From: Candidatus Endonucleibacter sp. (ex Gigantidas childressi)
GTDB taxonomy: Bacteria > Pseudomonadota > Gammaproteobacteria > Pseudomonadales > Endozoicomonadaceae
NCBI GenBank assembly: GCA_030674875.1
Contig: JASXSU010000002.1
Span: forward strand, 523,501 to 587,500
Length of the DNA: 64,000 nucleotides
Direction: 5' to 3'
Made by a program: the position numbers and the translations under genes. Positions 55,973-64,000 of the stretch are shown here, in pieces (positions within the stretch are counted from its first letter, which is position 1; each line of letters starts with the position of its first letter). The notes under the pieces are model-generated. The model had not been told where the DNA came from and made no database searches. It saw only the letters and a list, made by a program, of their open reading frames with translations.

Positions 55973-56096
55973 TATGCCCGTGGCCATTGGGGGTTTGGGC
56001 AGGCGACAAGCGAGATAAGCCCGTGATCCTACGAGTAGGTGATTAGGGAGAGAGAGCAGTAAACAACCCCAAACCTTCAAGGGGAATGAATATATA
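55973..56096. repeat. Palindromic repeat family 1 upstream of putP
   Basis: About 124 bp (TATGCCCGTGGCCATTGGGG to AATGAATATA) in reverse orientation, with CCTACGAGTAGGTGATTAGG in the middle. A second TATACCCGTTGCCATTTAAGG at 56093 looks like the beginning of another copy. Confidence 0.65.
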
Positions 56097-56198
56097 CCCG
56101 TTGCCATTTAAGGTGTGATTGAGCTACTACAGTCAATACTCCAATACCATAAGCGGCAGCGAGTGTTTGGTACTTTCTTATATTGAGGACCATGTTGC

Positions 56199-57686
56199 AT
56201 GAAAGATAGCATCGTTATGATGATTACTTTTTTAATTTATTTTATAGCTATGCTTGGTATTGGTTACGCTGCATGGATGAAGACGAAAACGTCTGCTGAT
56301 TATTTTCTAGGTGGAAGATCATTAGGTCCCTGGTCTACAGCTATAAGTGCCGGAGCATCTGATATGAGTGGCTGGTTATTACTTGGCTTGCCAGGTTATG
56401 CCTTTATCAGCGGATTTGAAGTCTTTTGGCTGGGTATAGGACTATTTGTTGGCAGCTGGCTAAACTGGTTAATTGTGGCTAAACGATTGCGAATATATAG
56501 TGTTATAGCAAAGGATTCTTTAACGCTTCCCGAGTTTCTTGCAAATCGTTTCAATGATAACACAGGGCTTATTCAGCCAGTTTCAGCAGCTTTCATCTTG
56601 ATATTTTTCCTTTTTTATACCAGCTCTGGCTTGGTTGCAGGAGGTAAATTATTTGAATCTGTTTTTAATATTGATTATCACTTGGCACTAATGATTGGTA
56701 CCTTTAGTGTTATTTCATATACGTTATTTGGTGGTTTTCTGGCGGTATGCTGGACAGATCTGGCTCAGGGGCTGCTGATGTCAGTAGCACTGCTGGTTGT
56801 GCCGATGACGGCTATTCATATGATCGGTGGTGCAGGTTTGGTTTTTCAGGAAATTCGTGCATTTAACCCAGAGCTATTAGATATGTTTACTTCTAATGTG
56901 GGGCAGCCCCTGAGTCTTATCGCGATACTTTCTTTGTTAGGATGGGGGTTGGGGTATTTTGGTCAACCCCACATTATGGCTCGCTTTAAAGCAATTAAAT
57001 CTAGTCATCACCTTGTGTTTGCCCGAAGGATAGCCTGCACATGGACAGGGATAGGTATAATAGGATCAGTACTAGTTGGATTTGCTGGCATTGTTTATAC
57101 GCAAAAATTTGGAATATCCTTGGATGATCCCGAGGAAATATTCATACTTATGATAAACACCATGTTTCATCCAGTAATTGCAGGTGTGTTGCTTGCGGCT
57201 ATTCTTGCGGCAATTATGAGTACAGCGGACTCTCAGCTACTGGTTTGCTCAACTGCTTTTGCTGAAGATTTTTATAAGGACGTGTTCAAGAGAACAGCAG
57301 ACCAGCATGAAATACTGTTTGTTGGACGCTGTTCCGTTGTAGTTATTGCGATTATTGCTACGATCCTTGCATGGGATCCAGAAAGCTCCGTACTGAAGCT
57401 AGTATCTTATGCATGGGCAGGTTTTGGCGCAGCTTTTGGACCTGTTTTAATTTTGTCTTTGTTCTGGCGTCGCATGACTACACAAGGAGCACTGGCAGGA
57501 ATTATTGCTGGCGGGTTGACAGTAGTTATCTGGCGTCAGCTTGACGGTGGTATTTTCGATCTATATGAAATAGTGCCTGGCATTCTATTATCAGTAATGA
57601 TGATTGTTATAGGTAGCTATCTCAGTAAGCCGCCTACTCAACTGGTAACAAGTAGTTTTGATGCTTTATTATCAGAGCCGAATTAA
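56199..57686 (+). CDS. putP: PutP, sodium/proline symporter
   Basis: Inner-membrane Na+-coupled proline importer of the SSS family. 495 residues with about 13 hydrophobic segments. YFLGGRSLGPWSTAISAGAS (about 32-51) and DMSGWLLLGLPG, with the Na+-binding Asp, are signature; VCWTDLAQGLLMSVALLVVP, GWGLGYFGQPHIMARFKAI and AAIMSTADSQLLVCSTAFAE follow in the order of PutP. GAGG lies 11 bp upstream of the ATG. It could serve osmoprotection or use of proline as a nutrient. Confidence 0.97.
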   Translation: MKDSIVMMITFLIYFIAMLGIGYAAWMKTKTSADYFLGGRSLGPWSTAISAGASDMSGWLLLGLPGYAFISGFEVFWLGIGLFVGSWLNWLIVAKRLRIYSVIAKDSLTLPEFLANRFNDNTGLIQPVSAAFILIFFLFYTSSGLVAGGKLFESVFNIDYHLALMIGTFSVISYTLFGGFLAVCWTDLAQGLLMSVALLVVPMTAIHMIGGAGLVFQEIRAFNPELLDMFTSNVGQPLSLIAILSLLGWGLGYFGQPHIMARFKAIKSSHHLVFARRIACTWTGIGIIGSVLVGFAGIVYTQKFGISLDDPEEIFILMINTMFHPVIAGVLLAAILAAIMSTADSQLLVCSTAFAEDFYKDVFKRTADQHEILFVGRCSVVVIAIIATILAWDPESSVLKLVSYAWAGFGAAFGPVLILSLFWRRMTTQGALAGIIAGGLTVVIWRQLDGGIFDLYEIVPGILLSVMMIVIGSYLSKPPTQLVTSSFDALLSEPN

Positions 57687-57770
57687 TATACTAAGTGCGA
57701 CACCCAATTTAATAAAAACGATGAACTGCGATACCCTTAGTTTTTTGCTCCAACCACTAAGTAAAAACCT

Positions 57771-57866
57771 ATGAAGTATCAACAGCTCACCGAGGGTGAT
57801 AGTCGCGCTAAAATGGCAAGGATTAAGTTTTACGGACATTGCCACAGCACTGGATTCAAGCAATAA
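57771..57866 (+). pseudogene. IS30 transposase N-terminal remnant
   Basis: MKYQQLTEGDSRAKMARIKF begins like an IS30 transposase (MKYxQLTEGxR) and then ends after 31 codons. It abuts, head to head, the 3' end of another IS30 gene (57856-57974, minus strand). Confidence 0.5.
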
Positions 57867-58364
57867 GTGCAATCGGTTGTCCTGTGTAGACTTCGAGTGG
57901 TGTCCACCCTCCTAAAACCTTCCTAGGCATGGTATTGATCAACACTTCCATTGTCATCACATCGTCTTCTGTCATGGGCGTTATTGCTGCGTGGATTTGT
58001 TCAGTTTCCATTGGAGTCCCTGAGCGAACATAAAACATACTGCTGATAAACAGGGTGACGCATAGCAAGGTTTTTATCCAGCTGGAAAGGTCATTCTCAG
58101 GCAATGCACCGACCACGGCACTGGTGAAATAAAACAGCACGACAAAACAGATCCTGGCAAACCAGCGTGGCCATTTGCACAGTATTCCTGGTGCCAGCAT
58201 CAGGACTGGACTGGTGCGTATCAGCCAGATCAGAAAGGCCGAGTCGACGGCTGGTGGATTGAAAAACCAGTGCTCTAAACTAATGGTGATCACCAGCAGC
58301 CAGTATGACAGCATGGCGATTAACCAGCTTCTGTGGCCAGTGTCTCTTTTTGATGGTTGCTCAT
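57856..58364 (-). pseudogene. DUF2069 membrane protein, 5' frameshift, 3' end replaced by IS30
   Basis: The open frame 58314-57856 is a chimera. LLSYWLLVITISLEHWFFNP to LFISSMFYVRSGTP is a small four-TM protein of the DUF2069 family, which usually follows wrbA. From about 57974 the codons encode TEDDVMTMEVLINTMPRKVL and GGWTPLEVYTGQPIALIA, the C-terminus of an IS30 transposase. The likely ATG at 58364 (MSNHQKETLAT) is out of frame with SWLIAMLSYW by one base. A broken gene. Confidence 0.8.
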
Positions 58365-58373
58365 TGCGTTTCT

Positions 58374-58965
<592 letters not shown>

Positions 58966-58969
<4 letters not shown>

Positions 58970-59316
58970 AAAATCTCCAGAACCGTTTCAGGGGGGCGAC
59001 CGATACGGGCTTGCTCGCCCTTGATGACAATAGGGCGCTGAATCAGCTTTGGCCAACGGTGCATAGCGTCCAGAAGTGCGTCATCATTCAACTCAGAATT
59101 TTTCAGGTGGTTGTCTTTGTATTCCTGTTCGCCGGTACGCATCAGTTCGCGCACGGTGATCCCCAAACGATGAACCATACGTTTCAGTGTTGCGCGGTCG
59201 GGTGGGGTTTCCAAGTAAAGAATGATGTTAGCCTCGATACCCTGTGATTCAAGCAGTTGTAATGTCTGCCGTGATTTGGAACAGTGGGGATTATGATAAA
59301 TGGTAACGTCTGTCAT
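58966..59316 (-). CDS. arsC: ArsC-like (Spx/ArsC family) reductase
   Basis: 116 residues of the glutaredoxin-dependent arsenate-reductase family. TIYHNPHCSKSRQTLQLLES has the catalytic Cys at 12; RELMRTGEQEYKD and LIQRPIVIKGEQARIGRPPE (with the substrate-binding Arg residues) follow. Intact, unlike the two genes behind it. It is divergent from yihY with 66 bp between starts. Arsenate reduction is the family role; YffB-like alternatives cannot be fully excluded. Confidence 0.92.
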
Positions 59317-59382
59317 GTCGTGGTCTCTTTCCTTATCAATAGGGGGTATTCTACTGACAGAAAGAATTAATGGGTACAGTCA

Positions 59383-60639
59383 ATGATGTCCGTCAGAATA
59401 TTGAGGGCGAAAACCGTGAAACGGATCGCCATGAATGTGTCGCGTCGTTTTTGGGAAGATGGCTGCATCAGCAATGCGGCAGCATTGACCTATACCACGC
59501 TGTTTGCCATCGTTCCGATGCTGACCGTTACGTACAGTATGCTCTCTGTCATTCCCTCTTTTCAGGGAACCGAGGAGCATATCCAGACATTCATATTATC
59601 CTCTTTCATGCCGTCAGCCGGTGAGTCGGTGAATCACTGGTTGTCGGAATTTTCCCGTCAGGCACGTAACCTAACAGTGCTGGGCATGGCTTTCCTGCTG
59701 GTTGCGGCGCTGATGATGCTGCGTACCATTGATGTGGCGATCAACCGGATTTTTCGCACCACTGCCCGACGTCGGCCTGTCATCAGTTTCCTGCTGTATT
59801 GGGCGATTCTGTCTTTGGGCCCGCTCTTGCTGGGGGTGGGGTTTGTCGCCACCTCTTTTCTCGCCACGATGAAAGTGCTGACAGATGCCTATACCCTCAT
59901 CGGGGCAGAGCGCTGGTTATTGCGTATACTGCCTTTTCTCCTAAGTACGGTGGCCTTTACCCTGCTTTATATAGCGGTACCCAATCGGCGGGTGCGGATG
60001 AAAGATGCTTCGATGGGTGGTTTGATCACCGCCATCTTATTTGAAATCGCTAAAGAGGGTTTCACGCTGTTTCTCTCCCTGTCGCCAACCTATGCATTGA
60101 TTTATGGGGCGTTTGTCGCTGTACCTCTGTTTTTAATTTGGATTTACCTGAGCTGGCTACTGGTTTTGTTAGGTGCGGTGATTGTTCACAGTTTGGCTTG
60201 TGTCCAGACGGTCGGGAATCCGTTGGCCTTGCCGCCGGGCTTAGCCATTTTGGTGATTCTTTCCGTGTTTGATCAGCGTTTTGCCAAGGGTGAGCCAACG
60301 GAGTTAATTCATGTTCGTGTCGCAGGGTGGTGGCTGGGGCAGGATACCTGGGATACCTGCACTGATTGGCTGTTGAAGGAACGGCTGATCTGCATAACGA
60401 ACCGAGGCGGAATGATACTGGCTCAATCTCCGTCATCGATTGACATGGCGGATTTGCAGGAACGTTTTCCCTGGCCGTTCCCCAGCCGAACCGTGTTGAC
60501 CGAGATGATGAGTGACCAATGGCCGGTGTGGTTTGCTCGTTTATTGGAACGTTTTTCCGAGGTTCATCGACAACAGACGGCGCTTTTGTCCGGTGACCTT
60601 GAGACGCTGTTTCGGGGTGAGACGGTCACCCCGCCATGA
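59383..60639 (+). CDS. yihY: YihY/UPF0761-family membrane protein
   Basis: 418 residues with about six TM segments: FWEDGCISNAAALTYTTLFA (24-43), GMAFLLVAALMMLRTIDVAI, WAILSLGPLLLGVGFVATSF, and LIYGAFVAVPLFLIWIYLSW. The C-terminal 130 residues are soluble. Older annotations call it ribonuclease BN, which is wrong; the true function is unknown. In Pseudomonas the same gene lies beside arsC and wrbA. G+C is visibly higher than in the surrounding genes, as for arsC. Confidence 0.92.
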   Translation: MMSVRILRAKTVKRIAMNVSRRFWEDGCISNAAALTYTTLFAIVPMLTVTYSMLSVIPSFQGTEEHIQTFILSSFMPSAGESVNHWLSEFSRQARNLTVLGMAFLLVAALMMLRTIDVAINRIFRTTARRRPVISFLLYWAILSLGPLLLGVGFVATSFLATMKVLTDAYTLIGAERWLLRILPFLLSTVAFTLLYIAVPNRRVRMKDASMGGLITAILFEIAKEGFTLFLSLSPTYALIYGAFVAVPLFLIWIYLSWLLVLLGAVIVHSLACVQTVGNPLALPPGLAILVILSVFDQRFAKGEPTELIHVRVAGWWLGQDTWDTCTDWLLKERLICITNRGGMILAQSPSSIDMADLQERFPWPFPSRTVLTEMMSDQWPVWFARLLERFSEVHRQQTALLSGDLETLFRGETVTPP

Positions 60640-60763
60640 GGGCAGGGTGAACAGGAGACGTGTCAGGGAGCGTTGGTCGGCACGGGATTATCTCCTGCGG
60701 CCAACCTCAGTGTTGGCTGCGTTGTTGCATGATGTGAAGTACCTCTTCAATGGGAAGCTGGAT

Positions 60764-61371
60764 TCAAGCAATAAGTGCAATAGGCACTTCGAGTGGTGTC
60801 CGCCCTCCTAAAACCTTCCTAGGTATGGTATTGATCAACATTTCTATTGTCCTCACATCGTCTTCTGTCAGATGATTCAACGCCATTTTTTAGGCCAGGT
60901 TCTCCGAATGATGCCATTGGTATTTTCGTTAGCTCCCCGCTGATAACTAGCATAAGACTTGGCAAAGTAGATATCTGCATTCATTGCTTTTGCTACCTTT
61001 TCAGGGACTGCAAACTCACCACCATTATCTATGGTGACTGTGCAGACCGATGACACCCGCTTCAGAAGCTTGATCATACTTTCAGCAACAACACGTTTAT
61101 AAACAGTGGTGTTGCTGAGTGCTATGTCGGGCACTTCCACCTTCATCCGGAAACTGATATTTTCAGGAGATCAACCAAGCAATAGCCCTTTTTTTATTAT
61201 GGGCATGTGTCGTTCATCTGTTTTGCTGAACTTTGTAGCTGTCACTCTACGCTGACTGGCTAGTGCGCGGGCGCTTTCAGCACCGTAGCCATCATCACTG
61301 GTATTACGACTCAACACTAGTGATAAAGCACTCTCACTGATACCTACTGACACTGCGATTTCTTTCTGCAT
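60764..61371 (-). pseudogene. IS30-family transposase, degraded
   Basis: Frame 61371-61171 (QKEIAVSVGISESALSLVLS) is the N-terminal HTH part; a TGA for Trp follows LLLG, then SPENISFRMKVEVPDIALSN, a deletion, and TIDNGGEFAVPEKVAKAMNA with SYQRGANENTNGIIRR (DDE core), a stop, and TEDDVRTIEMLINTIPRKVL to PIALIA. The ending (TGGATTCAAGCAATAAGTGC) is the same as at 57851. Both copies face left, so they are direct repeats around the arsC-yihY block. Confidence 0.88.
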
Positions 61372-61620
61372 GTTGTTCCAAGAAGAGTCTCAATCTGATA
61401 CCGTTACCCTTGAGTCAGCTGGCTTGTATTGCCTGGTTTGAGTACTCATTCTTGGCTTCCATTTTTAGTGTGAGAGCTACAAATATACCGGCAGCTGGCT
61501 CACCTATAAAATTTCAGTCAATTACACTTATTACATTAATCCAGCGAAACTTGGCTTGCCAAAGAGTCAAGGGTGTTACTAACCAAAACTAGATAAGATC
61601 GGTTTTTTAGGGGAGTGATT

Positions 61621-61848
61621 ATGAAGCAGATAAAAATCAATATTGGTAAAAGAGGTGATCATGATAGCGACAATCTTGTTACAGATCATTCTGAGCTTAG
61701 AACTGTACTTGAAAGGCTCAAAAAGAAAGGGTTAAACCCTATGCAAATGTGCCAAAAATTGATTGAACATGACGTATCATCACCAACGTCTGACGGCTGG
61801 AACTATGACCTTGTGGTTGAACAGTGTAAAAAATTGGAAGTGGACTAA
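61621..61848 (+). CDS. Small protein of unknown function
   Basis: 75 residues starting with ATG after a strong AGGGGAG ribosome-binding site (8 bp away). KINIGKRGDHDSDNLVTDHS is followed by LERLKKKGLNPMQMCQKLIE and DGWNYDLVVEQCKKLEVD. The spacing G-L...C-x-x-L...W-x...V loosely recalls the recombinase-domain end of serine recombinases, but this is weak. It ends 8 bp before an IS30 terminal repeat, so it may have lost a 3' part or be a complete small gene. Confidence 0.5.
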   Translation: MKQIKINIGKRGDHDSDNLVTDHSELRTVLERLKKKGLNPMQMCQKLIEHDVSSPTSDGWNYDLVVEQCKKLEVD

Positions 61849-61855
61849 CTTGATA

Positions 61856-62595
61856 GGCGGATTCAAATCTGAAGTGCGTCGCTTGACTAGGTAGAAGAAA
61901 GGGCCAGCTAAAGGTAAGCACCTAGCCTTTTCTCCGGCAAGAGATGAAGTGATGACGATAACTTACCAACTGGCTTACGAACAACGATGCCAGCTTTCCG
62001 CTCTAAAGAAAAGCGGTTGCAGCCAAAGGGAGATAGCGGAGATTATTGGCACCAGCCTGTCCACGGTGAGCCGTGAGTTGGCAAGGAATACTGGCGAACG
62101 TGGATATAGGCATAGGCAAGCACAAGGCCGAACAGATAGTCGGCGTACAGAGTCGGCTCGGGCGAGTTTATGACGCCAAAAATGATCGCGGTGCTTGAAT
62201 CAAAGATGCGTGTAAAGTGGAGTCCAGAGCAGATTTCAGGTTGGTTGCTGAATGATCAGGAACGACTGATTATACCAGTTGCTACGTTGTTGGCTGCGTT
62301 CGCTCACCCCTATCACCTACTACTCGTAGGCTCACGGGGCTTCGTTTACTTGCTACCTAGTAACAATTTGAAATCCTTTGGGTATAAATGAGAACACCAA
62401 TGGCTTGCTGCGACAATATTTTTCAAAGAATACAGACTTCAAGAAGGTCGGTCAGATAGAGGTGAAGCGGGCATTGATGCGGCTTAATTCTCGGCCAAGA
62501 AAAGATTTGAATTTCAAAACACCCGCCCTGATAATGTGTGAACACAGGGCTGCGTTAGCATCTTAAGCTGTGATGCACTTGGAATTTGAATCCGC
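61856..62595 (+). mobile_element. Defective IS30-family element
   Basis: Terminal repeats GGCGGATTCAAATCTGAAGT and (rc) GCGGATTCAAATTCCAAGTG bound 740 bp, shorter than an intact IS30 (about 1.1 kb or more). The transposase starts at 61949; a TGA falls after SARASL at 62173. The frame reopens as MTPKMIAVLESKMRVKWSPE with QISGWLLNDQERL. A 116-bp palindromic repeat follows, after which only the last part (NENTNGLLRQYFSKNTDF to TPALIMCEHRAALAS) remains, so the catalytic DDE core is lost. Inactive. Confidence 0.9.
62271..62386. repeat. Palindromic repeat family 1 inside the IS30 transposase
   Basis: 116 bp (TATACCAGTTGCTACGTTGT to CCTTTGGGTATA), close to the copy in the IS5 at 25251. It marks the junction of the internal IS30 deletion. 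Confidence 0.85.
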
Positions 62596-62678
62596 GCTTC
62601 CTACTCATATCCTGAATAGAAACAATTGTAGATAAAGCGATAACAAAGTACGTAATCTTTATCCCACAAATTATGCTC

Positions 62679-62709
62679 AAAAAAAACCCTGACAAAACAA
62701 TTGTCAAGG
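62679..62709 (-). terminator. Rho-independent terminator of the rRNA operon
   Basis: On the minus strand CCTTGACA / TGTCAGGG forms a stem with the loop ATTGTTT, followed by eight T residues, 13 bp beyond the 5S 3' end. Confidence 0.85.
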
Positions 62710-62721
62710 CTATGAAATAGG

Positions 62722-62839
62722 TGCTTGACAGTGACCTACTCTCACATGGGGAAACCCCACACTACCATCGGCGATACACCGTTTCACTACTGAGTTCGGA
62801 ATGGGATCAGGTGGTTCCAATGCTCTATGGCTGTCAAGC
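62722..62839 (-). rRNA. rrf: 5S ribosomal RNA
   Basis: About 118 nt. On the minus strand it runs GCTTGACAGCCATAGAGCAT to TAGGTCACTGTCAAGCA with the universal CCGAACTCAGTAGTGAAACG and CGATGGTAGTGTGGGG blocks; the two ends (GCTTGACAG/CTGTCAAGC) pair as helix I. It is the last gene of the rRNA operon. Ends are uncertain by one or two bases. Confidence 0.96.
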
Positions 62840-63201
62840 TAAATCGTGATAAAAGACGATGGTCTTTTATCTGGAATCCGGCATTAAGCTGTTTCTTGCT
62901 TTAAATTTTTCTATTCTCATCGCCTTTGAAGCGGCTATTTTGCTGTCAGAGTTTGCTCACCACAGTAACCTAGTTTTCCTAGCTTCTATGACTTAGCTCA
63001 CTTATAGCTGCCTAGCAACTCCAAATTCTTTAGGTGGATACCCAGTGGATATTAAAAATACGGAAAGGCTTTTCTTGCAAACTCCAATTATCTACTAGCG
63101 TAGAATCATGGTATTCGCTGATTTACCGCCTACCCATACCTTCAATGGTAACGAGTATATTCTATTTTGCTGTGTATGATACAAAATCGTTTTGGCGTTA
63201 T
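62840..63201. other. 23S-5S spacer, with a palindromic repeat
   Basis: 362 bp, longer than the roughly 100 bp usual in gammaproteobacteria. About 123 bp (62921-63043) match palindromic repeat family 1 (TTTGCTCACCACAGTAACCT, CTAGCAACTCCAAATTCTTT). No tRNA was seen. The rest should hold processing sites. Confidence 0.7.

Positions 63202-64000
<799 letters not shown>

Noticed and set aside
59383-60639. Ribonuclease BN as the name of the YihY protein
   Set aside because: The name comes from an old misassignment; RNase BN is the unrelated ElaC/RNase Z protein.

Overview
The window looks like chromosome from an AT-rich gammaproteobacterium. MetNIQ, MnmC, a complete-order menFDHBCE cluster, a PutP symporter, a YihY-ArsC-WrbA-DUF2069 neighbourhood (gene order also known from Pseudomonas) and a 23S-5S rRNA end all fit that group. 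The genus cannot be fixed from the sequence alone. Decayed insertion sequences (IS3, IS4, IS5, IS30 and IS630 types), several fresh-looking frameshifts and at least two families of short palindromic repeats point to a genome in flux, as seen in host-associated bacteria or after a recent population bottleneck.

Layout. 1-1909: the 3' part of metN, then metI and metQ (methionine import). 1910-6610: IS debris around an unrecognised secreted protein (3796-5967) built from two diverged repeats, with a decayed second copy of its promoter and signal-peptide region just upstream. 6616-46980: a surface-polysaccharide locus of about 40 kb, almost all on the minus strand, transcribed from wzz (46980) leftward. 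From promoter-proximal to distal it holds an aldehyde dehydrogenase, a KdsC-like phosphatase, a NeuB-type synthase, an IS4 remnant, a NeuA-like cytidylyltransferase group with a class III aminotransferase, two SDRs, methyltransferases and an LIC12162-type transferase, and a Wzx flippase. A second group follows with an HpcH/HpaI aldolase, a KdsB-like CMP-transferase, a dehydrogenase and an epimerase. A CDP-glucose branch (rfbF, rfbG, epimerase, aminotransferases, methyltransferase), a Wzy-like polymerase and glycosyltransferases end it. mnmC (9000-11006), on the plus strand, sits inside this locus between two direct copies of one glycosyltransferase gene. 

47839-55474: the menaquinone genes menF-D-H-B-C-E on the minus strand; menC has a broken 5' end. 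55567-57686: a small unknown protein and putP. 57771-61371: an IS30-bracketed block, visibly richer in G+C than its surroundings, holding a DUF2069 remnant, a wrbA pseudogene, arsC and yihY. 61621-62595: a small ORF and another defective IS30. 62679-64000: the end of an rRNA operon on the minus strand (23S partial, 5S, terminator).

How the genes fit together. The polysaccharide locus encodes at least two CMP-activated acidic sugar routes: a synthase/phosphatase/CMP-transferase set resembling that for KDN or another nonulosonic acid, and an aldolase plus KdsB-like set that may make a different 2-keto-3-deoxy acid. It also encodes one CDP-deoxysugar route, followed by glycosyl transfer, flipping (Wzx), polymerisation (Wzy) and chain-length control (Wzz). 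Many distal glycosyltransferase genes are frameshifted, so the polymer structure may be changing or partly lost.
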